Numbered from the stretch's first letter, positions 17,894 to 26,719 are shown. The stretch is DNA of 64,000 nucleotides from Corynebacterium jeikeium (GCF_028609885.1 NZ_CP063195.1:186001-250000); one strand, 5' to 3'. Notes: generated by a model from the letters alone, not told the origin. Translations and numbers: made by a program.

Positions 17894-19099
17894 ATGCCCC
17901 GTAGACACGTAGCCGCTGGCGCTTTAGGTTTCGCTCTTGTTGTTGCCTCTAGCGCTTGTTCCTTATCGACGCCCACTGACCAGCCAGCCGATACCTCCAC
18001 CTCCGCTGCCACTTCCGCCGCGCCCAGCTCCGAAAGCTCCGGTGCCGCCGAATCCAGCGCACCCCCAGCGGAGAACCGGCCGGTGTGTGCCCGGGTGGAG
18101 GGCAAGGCCCCTAGGGAGATGGCTGGCCGGATGCTTGCTGTGGGCGTCACAACCTACGAATCAGCAGAACAAGCCGTCGACGAAGGTGTGCGCCACCTTT
18201 TCATTGGCTCGCAGACCGACAAGTCCATTTTGAATGGGCAGGGAGACCCCGCACGTAGCCTGGCGGCGCTCGAGAAGCGCGCGGGCGAACCGCTGACGGT
18301 GAGCGTGGACGAGGAAGGCGGTCTGGTGCAGCGCCTTTCTGAGATCATTGGTGAGCTGCCGAGTGCGAAGCAGATGGCGGAAACGATGAGCCCCGAGCAG
18401 GTGCGCGACCTCATGGCCGAGCACGGCAAGAAGGTCCGCGACCTGGGAATCACCGTGGACTTCGCGCCGGTGGTGGATCTGGCCGGTGGTCAGGAGGTTT
18501 CTGACAACGCGATCGGCTCACGTTCCTTCAGCGCCGACCCGAAGGTGGCGGCGGATTACGCACGCGCTTACTCGGAGGGCTTGCAGCAGGCGGGCGTGAC
18601 CCCGGTGCTGAAGCACTTCCCGGGCCACGGGCATGCCACAGGCGACTCGCACATGGGATCCGTGACCACCCCGCCGCTTGAGCAAATGCAAGCCAACGAC
18701 CTGCTGCCTTTCCGTGAACTTATCGACGTTGAAGGCATGGCCGTGATGGTCGGCCATGTGGAGGTGCCGGGGTTGGGTGAGCCTTTGCCATCCTCGGTGA
18801 ACCCTGCGGCCTACAAGCTGTTGCGGGAGGGCGGTTATGGCCCGAGGCATGACGCCCCAGGTTTCGACGGCGTGATTTACACCGACGACCTGACGGGCAT
18901 GAAGGCCGTGACGGATCGCTACCCCGGCCCGGAGGCAGCCGTGGCGGCGCTGGCGGCTGGGGCGGACGTGGCGCTTGCCGCAGCGGGGGCAGTGGAGATC
19001 CCCGATGTAGTGGAGGCCATCCGCGTGGCGATCGACGACGGGCGGATCCCTGAGGATCAGGTGCGCGATTCTGTGAATCGTACCTGTGTAACCGAGTAA
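17894..19099 (+). CDS. lpqI: lipoprotein beta-N-acetylglucosaminidase, GH3 family (LpqI/NagZ-like)
   Basis: A 401-residue exported enzyme expected to release N-acetylglucosamine from muropeptides during cell-wall recycling. ATG 17894 begins MPRRHVAAGALG, a signal peptide ending VVASSACS, a weak lipobox with Cys about residue 22, followed by a Ser/Ala-rich linker. The GH3 catalytic domain shows KHFPGHGHATGDSHMGS near residue 235, with the His-Asp acid/base dyad of NagZ enzymes, and the nucleophile in IYTDDLTGMKA near residue 335. The order AftD then LpqI repeats Rv0236c-Rv0237. There is no C-terminal GH3 domain, consistent with the single-domain NagZ class. Confidence 0.9.
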   Translation: MPRRHVAAGALGFALVVASSACSLSTPTDQPADTSTSAATSAAPSSESSGAAESSAPPAENRPVCARVEGKAPREMAGRMLAVGVTTYESAEQAVDEGVRHLFIGSQTDKSILNGQGDPARSLAALEKRAGEPLTVSVDEEGGLVQRLSEIIGELPSAKQMAETMSPEQVRDLMAEHGKKVRDLGITVDFAPVVDLAGGQEVSDNAIGSRSFSADPKVAADYARAYSEGLQQAGVTPVLKHFPGHGHATGDSHMGSVTTPPLEQMQANDLLPFRELIDVEGMAVMVGHVEVPGLGEPLPSSVNPAAYKLLREGGYGPRHDAPGFDGVIYTDDLTGMKAVTDRYPGPEAAVAALAAGADVALAAAGAVEIPDVVEAIRVAIDDGRIPEDQVRDSVNRTCVTE

Positions 19100-19141
19100 A
19101 AGAATTCCCTGATCGGGGGGATTCGCGATACACTAACCTGC

Positions 19142-20863
19142 GTGAATTCTCAGGATCAGACTAACCGGAGCCGCCGGCCCGTCAAGCCACGCAAGCGCCG
19201 CGGCATTCCGTGGTGGGCGTGGTTCTTCGTCGGGTTGATCGGCCTGGGGGGTCTCCTCTACGGCGTGGATCTGGCCATGAGTGAGGGCAAGGTGCCGCGC
19301 GGCGTGACCGTCGGTGGCGTGGACATCAGTGGTGTGGATAAGTCCCAGGCGGAGCAGCGCTTGCGTAATGACCTGGGCGAACGCACCCGTCAGCCAGTGA
19401 CGGTCCTAGCGGGAAACATGAGCTCCACCATCGAGCCCACTAAGTCCGGCATGCAGGTGGACTGGGGTGCCACGGTGGACCAGGCGGGCCAGCAGCCACT
19501 GAACCCGATTACGCGCATCCGTTCCTTCTTCGAGACCCGCGAGGTGGGCATTATCTCGAAGATTACGGACGAGGGGCTGAACCGTTCCCTGAGCCGCGTG
19601 GAGCGGGAGCTTACCCGCGACGCGGAAAACGCCAAGTTGTCCGTCGGCGCTGACGGCAAGGCGGAAATTAAGGAAGACAAGCCGGGGCAGACCGTGGATC
19701 GGGAGCTGCTGGATACCGAGGTGCGGGAAAACTGGCTGAACACTGACGGGCGCGTGAACGTGGAGGCCACGATCACCCCGGCGGATGCGGACAAGGATGC
19801 CGCCGAGCGGGCTGCCAAGCAGTACGTGAAGCCGGCGACGGCGAAGAACCTGGTGTTCCACGGCCGCGACAAGGTCGACGGTGTGATCACTCCCCAGAAC
19901 TGGCACGAGATCCTGACCTTCAAGGTGGACGGCGGCGAGTTTATGCCGGAATGGAACACGGAGAAGGCACAGGAGATCCTGGGAGAGCAGCTCTCCAGCA
20001 CCGAGGTCGAGTATCGTGACGCCAGCTTCGAGTTCCACGGCGATGACATCACGGTGGTGCCTTCCAAGGATGGCGTGATCATTAAGTGGAAGGAAACGCT
20101 AGGCGACCTGCAAGCCAAGGCGTTGGATAAGAAGAAGCGCGACCACGAGGTTGTGTACGAGGACAAGAAGGCTGAGTACACCACCGAGCAGGCGAAGAAG
20201 GCTCACTTTGACGATGTAGTGGGTACCTTTACCACTGGTGGATTCAGTGGCCCTTCGGGCACCAATATTCGCCGCGTGGCGGAGATGGTGAATGGCGCGA
20301 TTGTGCTGCCGGGGGAGACGTTCTCTCTGAACGGTCACACTGGGCCGCGCGGTACTGCGCAGGGCTTTGTGGAGTCCGGCATTATTATCGACGGCCACGC
20401 CGGCAAGGCGGTCGGCGGCGGTATTTCGCAGTTCGCAACCACGCTGTACAACGCCTCGTACTTCGCGGGCATGGAGGACGTGGAGCACACGCCGCACTCC
20501 TATTACATTTCCCGCTATCCGGCTGGCCGCGAGGCGACCGTGTACGAGGGCGCTATCGACCTGAAGTTCAAGAACCCCTTCGATACGCCGGTGCGCATCA
20601 CGACCGAGGTGACGGGAGATTCCGTTACCGTCCAGCTGCACGGTGTGAAGCAGGTGGATGTGGAATCCATTCCGGGTGAGCGTACGAACCCGACTTCGCC
20701 TCAGAAGGTGGAGCTGAGCGGCGAGGATTGCTCGCCATCCTCCGGCGCGCCGGGATTCACCACCACCGACACTCGCGTGGTGAAGGACCTCAAGGGCAAG
20801 GAGCTTTCCCGCGAGACCCAGCGCACGGTCTACGACCCGCAGCCGATTGTGAGCTGTAAGTAG
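19142..20863 (+). CDS. VanW family membrane protein with peptidoglycan-binding-like domains
   Basis: A 573-residue protein starting at GTG 19142. A basic N-terminus and one helix (WWAWFFVGLIGLGGLLYGVD, about residues 23-42) anchor it, with the rest outside. Residues about 60-330 hold two repeated domains of the PG-binding type (PKGVTVGGVDISG-like strands), and residues about 370-510 the VanW core with SGPSGTNIRRVAEMVNG, LPGETFSLN and AVGGGISQFATTLYNA. VanW was named from vancomycin-resistance clusters but the family is widespread and its reaction is not established. It follows lpqI by 42 bases and ends at a clear terminator, so the two may be co-transcribed cell-wall genes. Confidence 0.87.
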   Translation: MNSQDQTNRSRRPVKPRKRRGIPWWAWFFVGLIGLGGLLYGVDLAMSEGKVPRGVTVGGVDISGVDKSQAEQRLRNDLGERTRQPVTVLAGNMSSTIEPTKSGMQVDWGATVDQAGQQPLNPITRIRSFFETREVGIISKITDEGLNRSLSRVERELTRDAENAKLSVGADGKAEIKEDKPGQTVDRELLDTEVRENWLNTDGRVNVEATITPADADKDAAERAAKQYVKPATAKNLVFHGRDKVDGVITPQNWHEILTFKVDGGEFMPEWNTEKAQEILGEQLSSTEVEYRDASFEFHGDDITVVPSKDGVIIKWKETLGDLQAKALDKKKRDHEVVYEDKKAEYTTEQAKKAHFDDVVGTFTTGGFSGPSGTNIRRVAEMVNGAIVLPGETFSLNGHTGPRGTAQGFVESGIIIDGHAGKAVGGGISQFATTLYNASYFAGMEDVEHTPHSYYISRYPAGREATVYEGAIDLKFKNPFDTPVRITTEVTGDSVTVQLHGVKQVDVESIPGERTNPTSPQKVELSGEDCSPSSGAPGFTTTDTRVVKDLKGKELSRETQRTVYDPQPIVSCK

Positions 20864-20899
20864 GGGATAGGCGACTGGCTCTAGCCCTGAGGCTGTGAG

Positions 20900-20935
20900 G
20901 CGGGGAGTGTGCATGATGGCATGCTCCCCGCTTTT
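20900..20935 (+). terminator. rho-independent terminator after the VanW gene
   Basis: GCGGGGAG (20900-20907) pairs with CTCCCCGC (20924-20931) around a loop with a minor inner stem, followed by TTTTGTTT. Orientation and spacing fit termination of the plus-strand VanW transcript. Confidence 0.8.
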
Positions 20936-21099
20936 GTTTGCTTAATAGGCTCTGTAGAAACGAGCAGCCTAATGCTCACTACCGATACCGGCTACATTGG
21001 CCTACCTAGTGTGTCCGACATAGTGTACGGAGAGCTGCTTGTGGTGGGCGCGAGGAACGCCTTCACACTTCACAACAGGTGTTGTGTGCATGCATGCGA

Positions 21100-21137
21100 A
21101 AAGGGGGCGGGAACGAAGTTTCGTTCCCGCCCCCTTT
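21100..21137 (-). terminator. strong rho-independent terminator for the small secreted protein genes
   Basis: A perfect 17-bp stem (21100-21116 with 21121-21137) closes on a 4-base AGTT loop. Read on the minus strand it ends in CCCCTTTT, which places it correctly behind the small secreted-protein gene that stops at 21175. Its unusual strength suggests a highly transcribed unit. Confidence 0.85.
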
Positions 21138-21174
21138 GGCTATCAAAGCCCGGAGCTTAAAGCTCTAACAGGTC

Positions 21175-21492
21175 TTAGTTGATGATGCCCTGGTGCTTCA
21201 GGAAGTTGCCGAAGCCGATGATGGCGCTAGCAACGGTGCCAGCAATACCAGCAGCCAGGCCGGCCCAGAGGAGGGTACCCCAAGCATTGAGCGGCTTGTC
21301 CTTGGAAGGCTTGAAGAACTGGTCGCCGGTCAGCGGATCCAGCTTCTCCAACTTGTGACCGATGTTGGAGCTGAGGGTAGGGCCACCCTTAGGGGTGTCG
21401 GTGCCGGGGGTCTCAGCGCCTGCGACAGCGGTGCCAGCCAGAGCGACGGAAGAAGCGGTAGCGAGAGCCAAAGCGGCCTTACGGATGTTCAT
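21175..21492 (-). CDS. small secreted protein with C-terminal membrane helix, paralogue 1
   Basis: A 105-residue protein that I do not recognise. Residues 1-26 are a signal peptide (MNIRKAALALATASSVALAG, cleavage after AGA). A short polar region holds the motif LTGDQFFKPSKD near residue 55. Residues about 73-95 form one hydrophobic helix (WAGLAAGIAGTVASAIIGF) followed by GNFLKHQGIIN. The neighbouring gene upstream encodes a paralogue with the same order: signal peptide, TGDQ-(L/F)-F motif, helix, and NFL-(K/R) tail ending in IN or INR. The strong terminator behind it and good ribosome binding site (AAAGGGAA) suggest abundant expression. A role in the mycomembrane or as a peptide toxin/porin-like element are possibilities only. 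Confidence 0.8.
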   Translation of the reverse strand: MNIRKAALALATASSVALAGTAVAGAETPGTDTPKGGPTLSSNIGHKLEKLDPLTGDQFFKPSKDKPLNAWGTLLWAGLAAGIAGTVASAIIGFGNFLKHQGIIN

Positions 21493-21539
21493 AGAAATTC
21501 CCTTTTCCTATTCGAATGTGGACGTGTGTTGGCTTCTGC

Positions 21540-21914
21540 TTAGCGGTTGATGCCGTAGCGCAGGAAGTTGTAGATCGGAGCGACAACCAGGCCGAAGACG
21601 CTGATTGCGGCGGTGGTGATGAAAAGACCGTCAGCAATCTTGGCCCACATCGGGGTAGCTGCCTTGATCTCGTCGTTGTTCTTCCAGTTCTTCTTGCCGA
21701 AGAGCTGGTCGCCCGTAGCCTGCTGGTCGAGCTGCAGGCCCTTCACGATCTTGTCCTTCAGCTCAGAAGAGCCCGCAGCGCTCGGCTTGGAGGAGCCGGT
21801 GTTCTCCTTTGCCGGCGGGGTCTGGCCTTCCTCAGCAGAAGCAACGGAAACGCCAGAGATGGCGACGGTGGTAGCGGTAGCAACAGCCAGAGCTGCGTTG
21901 CGGAACTTACGCAT
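21540..21914 (-). CDS. small secreted protein with C-terminal membrane helix, paralogue 2
   Basis: A 124-residue unrecognised protein, paralogous to its downstream neighbour. The signal peptide MRKFRNAALAVATATTVAIS ends near residue 27 (ASA). A Pro/Ser-rich polar stretch leads to QQATGDQLFGKKNW near residue 65, then a hydrophobic helix at about 90-112 (LFITTAAISVFGLVVAPI) and the tail YNFLRYGINR. The 47-base gap to paralogue 1 points to one transcript, and a TATAAA box on the minus strand at 22001-22006 lies 87 bases before the start. The pair looks like a tandem duplication that has diverged. Confidence 0.8.
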   Translation of the reverse strand: MRKFRNAALAVATATTVAISGVSVASAEEGQTPPAKENTGSSKPSAAGSSELKDKIVKGLQLDQQATGDQLFGKKNWKNNDEIKAATPMWAKIADGLFITTAAISVFGLVVAPIYNFLRYGINR

Positions 21915-22000
21915 CTGAAATGCCTTTCTGTAAGTGTGAGTGGTTCGAAGTCAAGGACTTCACTTAGGTTTCTCTTGGCTCCTTGATCGCCACTAACTCT

Positions 22001-22006
22001 TTTATA
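22001..22006 (-). promoter_or_regulatory. candidate -10 box for the small secreted protein pair
   Basis: On the minus strand the sequence TATAAA occurs 87 bases upstream of the first gene of the pair. No convincing -35 hexamer was found at 16-18 bases, which is common in corynebacteria. Confidence 0.35.
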
Positions 22007-22286
22007 AGAGATTCCGGTTACGAAGCTGTTGAAACGCTGGCAAGTCCTAACAGCTAGCTACCTTAACAGGGATTTTAGGTTTGCGGTAAGTGGGGACGTA
22101 CCCTCCGTGGTGATATGAGTCACTTAAGGTCGAGCCTTTGGGGGTAATTTCTGAATCCCGCATCATTTCCCCAGGTATCTACATAAAAATATGTCGATAT
22201 GCACCTTTTTTGACTCGGTCGTTGCGGGGGTGAATTAAGGGGGTGTATGAGTCGCGCCTACTCGAGATTCTCAGAATCTGGGGTAC

Positions 22287-22307
22287 TGCCTCTGGCTATC
22301 AGAGGCA
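22287..22307. repeat. hairpin TGCCTCTG/CAGAGGCA upstream of ugd
   Basis: TGCCTCTG at 22287-22294 is the exact reverse complement of CAGAGGCA at 22300-22307, with a 5-base loop. No T-tract follows on either strand, so it is more likely an operator or leader structure than a terminator. A second palindrome sits nine bases before it. Confidence 0.55.
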
Positions 22308-22421
22308 CAGTCTCGCCTCAGTTGATGCTCATTCGCGCCTGAGTGCAGTTAACCAAACGCTGCGCAGAAGATCACCTGAGGGTCACCTCCTGTTCACCTG
22401 TCAATTGTAAATTTGCCTGTT

Positions 22422-23783
22422 ATGCGTATGACAGTGTTTGGAACGGGATACCTTGGCGCAACCCACGCCGCCTGCATGGCCGAAATGGGCCACGACGTGC
22501 TCGGAGTCGATGTCGACCCGCAGAAGATCCAAGCTCTTTCCGAAGGGCGCGTGCCCCTCTTCGAGCCCGGTCTGCCGGAGATCCTCACCCGCAACATCGA
22601 AGCTGGCCGTCTGCGTTTCACTACTGACTACGCCGAAGCCGCCGAGTTCGCCGACGTGCACTTCATCGGCGTGGGCACCCCGCAGCGCAAGGGCTCCTAT
22701 GCCGCGGATACCACCTATGTAAATGCCGTCATCGAAACGCTCGCCCCACTGGTAAGCGGCAACCACACCATCTTCGGCAAGTCCACCGTCCCGGTGGGCA
22801 CTGCGCACGAGCTGCAGCAGAAGGCTGATGAGATCGTGGCGGCGTCACCAAACGAAGCCCAAATCACCATCGCGTGGAACCCCGAGTTCCTGCGCGAAGG
22901 CCACGCGGTGAAAGACACGCTGCACCCCGACCGCATCGTCCTGGGCCTGGGCGGCGTTAGCACCAACAGTGACGACCGCACTGAGCAGCAGCGTGTAGAG
23001 GACCTCGCCCGCGAAATTTACGCCCCCGCACTCGAGGAAGGCACGCCCTTCCTGGTCATGGACCTGCCGACCGCGGAGCTGGTCAAGGTCTCCGCGAACG
23101 CCTTCCTGGCCACCAAGATCTCCTTCATCAACGCGGTCTCGGAGCTATGCGAGATCGTCGGCGCGGACGTCACCGCACTCGCCGACGCGATTGGCATGGA
23201 CGACCGCATCGGGCGCAAGTTCCTCGGCGCCGGCCTGGGCTTCGGCGGCGGTTGCCTGCCGAAGGATATTCGCGCGTTCATGGCGCGCGCAGGTGAGCTC
23301 GGCGCGGACCAGGCTCTGACGTTCCTTCGTGAGGTGGACGCCATCAACATGCGCCGCCGCGAGAAGACAGTAGAGCTGGCGCGCGAGACGCTGGGCGGCT
23401 CCCTGATCGGCCGGAACGTGACGGTCCTCGGCGCGGCCTTCAAACCCAACAGTGACGACGTGCGCGATTCCCCGGCGTTGTCCGTGGCCGGTTCGCTATC
23501 GCTGAGCGGCGCAAACGTCACCGTGTACGACCCGCAGGGTATGGAGAACGCCGCGAAGATCTTCCCGACGCTGACCTACGCGCCGAACGTAGGGGAAGCC
23601 CTCGAAGGCGCGGAGATCGTGATCGTGGCAACCGAGTGGAAGCAGTTCCAAGAACTCGACCCGGTAGTCGCCCGCAAGCTGGTAGCCGGGGACAACCCCG
23701 CCGTGCTCGACGGTCGCAATTGCCTACCACGCAAGGAATGGGAAGCCGCGGGCTGGAACTTCCTGGCACTGGGTCGGGGCTAG
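22422..23783 (+). CDS. ugd: UDP-glucose 6-dehydrogenase
   Basis: A cytoplasmic NAD-dependent enzyme that oxidises UDP-glucose to UDP-glucuronate, a precursor for glycolipids and polysaccharides. From ATG 22422 the product is 453 residues and begins MRMTVFGTGYLGATHAACMAEMGHDVLGVD, the Rossmann loop; a TTG nine bases earlier and an ATG six bases later are alternatives. Further hallmarks are the catalytic cysteine in GFGGGCLPKDIRAF near residue 285, ELVKVSANAFLATKISFINAV in the central helix, and the C-terminal domain with FKPNSDDVRDSPAL. dcd follows 50 bases later. Confidence 0.94.
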   Translation: MRMTVFGTGYLGATHAACMAEMGHDVLGVDVDPQKIQALSEGRVPLFEPGLPEILTRNIEAGRLRFTTDYAEAAEFADVHFIGVGTPQRKGSYAADTTYVNAVIETLAPLVSGNHTIFGKSTVPVGTAHELQQKADEIVAASPNEAQITIAWNPEFLREGHAVKDTLHPDRIVLGLGGVSTNSDDRTEQQRVEDLAREIYAPALEEGTPFLVMDLPTAELVKVSANAFLATKISFINAVSELCEIVGADVTALADAIGMDDRIGRKFLGAGLGFGGGCLPKDIRAFMARAGELGADQALTFLREVDAINMRRREKTVELARETLGGSLIGRNVTVLGAAFKPNSDDVRDSPALSVAGSLSLSGANVTVYDPQGMENAAKIFPTLTYAPNVGEALEGAEIVIVATEWKQFQELDPVVARKLVAGDNPAVLDGRNCLPRKEWEAAGWNFLALGRG

Positions 23784-23833
23784 TACACGGCTAGCTGGCT
23801 GCGCACAGCCCCACACCCGCTAGGCTATAGAGC

Positions 23834-24400
23834 GTGTTACTTTCAGACCGAGACATCCGCGCCGCCATCAACTCCGGCGAGCTGAAGATCGACCCCCACG
23901 ACGATCAGATGGTTCAGCCATCCAGCATCGACGTGCGCCTCGACGGCCTGTTCCGCGTGTTCAATAACTCCAAGTACACGCACATCGACCCGAAGCAGCC
24001 GCAAGAGGAACTCACCACCCTGGTGGAAGTCCCTGACGACGAGGCCTTCATCCTGCACCCCGGCGAGTTCGTCCTGGGTGCCACCCTGGAATGCTTTGGC
24101 ATCCCCGCCCACCTAGCGGGTCGCCTAGAAGGCAAGTCCTCCCTGGGCCGCCTGGGTCTGCTCACGCACTCCACGGCAGGGTTCATCGACCCGGGCTTCA
24201 CCGGGCACATCACCCTGGAGCTTTCCAACACCGCTAACCTGCCCATCGCCCTCTACCCGGGCATGAAGATCGGCCAGCTGGCACTATTCACCATGACCAG
24301 CCCGGCGGAAGCCCCCTACGGCAGCGGCACCCTGGGGTCCAAGTACCAGGGGCAACGCGGCCCGACCCCCTCCAAGGCCTACCTGAACTTCCAGAACTAG
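23834..24400 (+). CDS. dcd: dCTP deaminase (possibly bifunctional, forming dUMP)
   Basis: A 188-residue enzyme of the dUTPase/dCTP deaminase trimer family that deaminates dCTP in thymidylate supply. It starts at GTG 23834 ([15 protein letters not shown]). Conserved stretches are [10 protein letters not shown] near residue 30, [29 protein letters not shown] around residues 103-130 with the catalytic glutamate region, and the C-terminal [14 protein letters not shown] that closes over the nucleotide. Actinobacterial members often also hydrolyse the triphosphate to give dUMP directly; I cannot separate the two types by eye. Confidence 0.94.
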   Translation: MLLSDRDIRAAINSGELKIDPHDDQMVQPSSIDVRLDGLFRVFNNSKYTHIDPKQPQEELTTLVEVPDDEAFILHPGEFVLGATLECFGIPAHLAGRLEGKSSLGRLGLLTHSTAGFIDPGFTGHITLELSNTANLPIALYPGMKIGQLALFTMTSPAEAPYGSGTLGSKYQGQRGPTPSKAYLNFQN

Positions 24401-24429
24401 CTGGGGCGCGAGGTGGCGTCAATAAAAAA

Positions 24430-24448
24430 GGCGCCCCAGAAGGGCGCC
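24430..24448 (-). terminator. rho-independent terminator for alaT
   Basis: GGCGCCC (24430-24436) pairs with GGGCGCC (24442-24448) around a 5-base loop. On the minus strand it is followed by six T residues, so it terminates the alaT transcript; on the plus strand it may also slow dcd read-through. Confidence 0.85.
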
Positions 24449-24460
24449 AGCCTGTAACAG

Positions 24461-25714
24461 CTACTGCCGGTAGCTAGCCAGGAAGTTACCCAAGCGCTCG
24501 ATCGCGGCGCGCAGATCGCGGGCCCACGGCAGCGTGACCACGCGGAAGTGGTCCGGGGTCGGCCAGTTAAAGCCCGTGCCCTGCACCAGGTGAATCTTCT
24601 CAGAGCGCAGCAGATCGAACATGAACTGCTCGTCGTCGTGGATCTCGTGCACGTTCGGGTCCAGGCGCGGGAAGGCATACAGCGCACCCATCGGCTTCAC
24701 GCAGCTCACGCCCGGGATCTCGTTCAGCGCCTCATAGGCTGCGTTGCGCTGCTCCAGCAGGCGCCCACCCGGTAGCACCAGATCGTCGATGGACTGGCGG
24801 CCGGAAATAGCCACCTGGATCGCATGCTGCGCCGGCACATTCGGGCACAGGCGCGTGCCCGCCAGCACATTCACACCCTCGATGAAGCCCTTTGCATGCC
24901 CCTTCGGGCCGGTAATTACCATCCAGCCGGAACGATAACCCGCCACGCGGTACGCCTTCGACAGGCCGTTGTAGGTGATGCACAGCAGGTCCGGGCACAG
25001 GGACGCGATGTTGATGTGCTTCGCATCGTCGTACAGGATCTTGTCGTAAATCTCGTCGGCCAGGATCAGCAGGGAGTGCTCGCGGGCGACGTCGACGATC
25101 TGCTGCAGGATCTCGCGGGAGTACACCGCGCCTGTCGGGTTATTCGGGTTAATGACCACGATGGCCTTGGTGCGCTCCGTGACCTTCGCCTTGATGTCCT
25201 CGATGGAGGGCATCCAGTCGTTCTCCTCGTCGCACAGGTAGTGCACGGGGCGACCGCCGGACAGTGACGTGGAGGCAGTCCACAGCGGGTAATCCGGGGA
25301 GGGGATCAGCACCTCGTCGCCGTCGTTGAGCAGCGCCTGCATCGTCATGGTGATCAGCTCGGATACACCGTTGCCGAGGTAGACATCTTCGACGTCGAAC
25401 TGAGGGAAGCCGGGGATAACCTCGTAGCGGGAGACGATCGCGCGGCGGGCGCTGATGATGCCCTTCGACGTGGAGTAGCCCTGCGCCGTCGGCAGCGCGG
25501 CGATCATGTCCCGCATGATCACATCCGGCGCCTCGAAGCCGAACACCGCGGGGTTGCCCGTGTTGAGCTTCAGGATGCGGTGCCCGTCGGCCTCCATCCG
25601 CTCCGCCTCGGTGTTCACCGGGCCGCGAATTTCGTAGAGGACGTTTTGCAGCTTCGTCGATTGATCCAGCGTGCGCAGTTCGCTTGGGCGTTTGGGGGTA
25701 CTCATTCTCCCCAT
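24461..25714 (-). CDS. alaT: PLP-dependent aminotransferase, AlaT/AspC class I type
   Basis: A 417-residue fold-type I aminotransferase, probably alanine-forming (pyruvate with glutamate). It contains NTGNPAVFGFEAPD, the substrate segment INPNNPTGAVYS near residue 190, LADEIYDKILYDD with the PLP-pyridine aspartate, and the Schiff-base lysine in TYNGLSKAYRVAGYRSGWM near residue 252. It matches corynebacterial AlaT and M. tuberculosis Rv0337c, whose neighbour Rv0338c is also present here three genes' distance away. Two starts are close: ATG 25714 and ATG 25705 (MSTPKRPS), the latter with a GGGGAG only two bases away. Substrate preference is inferred. Confidence 0.88.
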   Translation of the reverse strand: MGRMSTPKRPSELRTLDQSTKLQNVLYEIRGPVNTEAERMEADGHRILKLNTGNPAVFGFEAPDVIMRDMIAALPTAQGYSTSKGIISARRAIVSRYEVIPGFPQFDVEDVYLGNGVSELITMTMQALLNDGDEVLIPSPDYPLWTASTSLSGGRPVHYLCDEENDWMPSIEDIKAKVTERTKAIVVINPNNPTGAVYSREILQQIVDVAREHSLLILADEIYDKILYDDAKHINIASLCPDLLCITYNGLSKAYRVAGYRSGWMVITGPKGHAKGFIEGVNVLAGTRLCPNVPAQHAIQVAISGRQSIDDLVLPGGRLLEQRNAAYEALNEIPGVSCVKPMGALYAFPRLDPNVHEIHDDEQFMFDLLRSEKIHLVQGTGFNWPTPDHFRVVTLPWARDLRAAIERLGNFLASYRQ

Positions 25715-25800
25715 TGTGCCATTGTGGCTGCTATTTTTATAGTTTTTCTTATTGACGCCCCCTCGCGGTCCAGTCAGCCGAGGTGTGGCTGTCGGGTGGG

Positions 25801-26598
25801 CTAGTTGTTGCGCGGGGCGGGGTTGTCCTCGGGCTCCGTGGCGCCATTGCCAGCACCGTTGCCGGGGCCATTGCCGTTACCGTTTCCGTTGTTGCCGGTG
25901 CCGGGGGAGGGGTTGCCGCCGGCGTCTCCACCGATGCCGCCGGGTCGAGGGGTGCCTCGATTTGGCGAGCTGGGGCGGGGTTCGTTTTCACGCGGTGGGC
26001 GAGAAGGCTTCTTGCTGCTAGAGGGTTCCGAGCTTTCGGATTCGCTGGGGGTTTCCTCCGCCGTCTGCACGGGCTGCTGGGGCGCGTAATAATCCTGGTA
26101 GCTGCCTCCGTAGCCGGAACCGGCGTCCGGTGTCGGCTTCGATTCGTCGTCATCGTACTTACCGGTAGTGGTGGGCTTCGGGTACGAGGGCTTCAGCTGT
26201 TCGGTGTTGCTGGAGCTTCCGGGGGCGCCGGTTTCCGTGGAGCGCATGGTGGTGAAAGCGCCGATGGCGACGATGATGGTGGCGATCAGACCGAGAGTGA
26301 GCACCCAGGCCCAGAAAGGCATGATCCCAAAGAACTTCCGGAGGCCGGACTTTGGCTCTTCATCTTCCTCTTGTCCGTCTTTCTCAACGTCGGCTGAATT
26401 ATCGGCCGAGGTATCCGGGTTTGTCGGGGCTTCTGGGTTGGCAGCTGCGCCACCTGTAGCGGCGCCACCAGCGTTCGTGTCGGCGCCGTTAAGGTCAGAA
26501 TCGCTGACAGCCTTCATCACGGAGGTTTCTTCAGCGTCGCTGACAGACTTCCTCGAGTTGAGGGGGTTGTTCTTGTCGTTCGAATCAGCGTCAGTCAT
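25801..26598 (-). CDS. single-pass membrane protein with long Pro/Ser/Gly-Asn-rich exterior
   Basis: A 265-residue protein I do not recognise. Residues 1-85 are polar, acidic and low in complexity, suggesting a cytoplasmic tail. One helix follows at about 93-117 (FWAWVLTLGLIATIIVAIGAF). The outer part is Ser/Thr/Pro rich, then Tyr-containing (GYGGSYQDYYAPQQP), then Lys-Pro-Arg-rich, and finally a Gly-Asn repeat (GNNGNGNGNGPGNGAGNG). The composition resembles wall-spanning stalks. It lies downstream of the Fe-S protein gene with a 320-base gap that contains a large inverted repeat. No sorting signal is seen. Confidence 0.65.
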   Translation of the reverse strand: MTDADSNDKNNPLNSRKSVSDAEETSVMKAVSDSDLNGADTNAGGAATGGAAANPEAPTNPDTSADNSADVEKDGQEEDEEPKSGLRKFFGIMPFWAWVLTLGLIATIIVAIGAFTTMRSTETGAPGSSSNTEQLKPSYPKPTTTGKYDDDESKPTPDAGSGYGGSYQDYYAPQQPVQTAEETPSESESSEPSSSKKPSRPPRENEPRPSSPNRGTPRPGGIGGDAGGNPSPGTGNNGNGNGNGPGNGAGNGATEPEDNPAPRNN

Positions 26599-26719
26599 GG
26601 AAACCTACCTCTATCTGTGGGCGTGAGGCTTGTGCGAGCGGGCTCTTTCTATGAGATTTCATTCTAGAATATTGCGCGCCACGGGTACATTCCCAGCCCC
26701 GGGATTGACTGGCGGGCGA

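Larger units (their letters stand above)
20864..21174. other. non-coding spacer between convergent transcripts
   Basis: This 311-base stretch holds the two terminators listed separately and no convincing gene. A short plus-strand open frame (20909-21160) starts inside one terminator and ends inside the other, so it is not accepted. Between them lies a moderately AT-rich 160 bases containing a CATGCATGC alternating tract near 21088-21097. Confidence 0.6.
21915..22421. other. 507-base intergenic region between divergent genes
   Basis: The region separates the small secreted protein pair from ugd. It is more AT-rich than its surroundings and contains no supported gene. It carries a candidate -10 box near 22001, a palindrome GATTCTCAGAATC (22266-22278), and a perfect 8-bp hairpin at 22287-22307. 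The length suggests long leaders or several regulatory sites. Confidence 0.6.

Noticed and set aside
20909..21160. Possible 83-residue protein after the VanW gene
   Set aside because: It begins inside one terminator hairpin and ends beyond another, and its sequence has no compositional or motif support.
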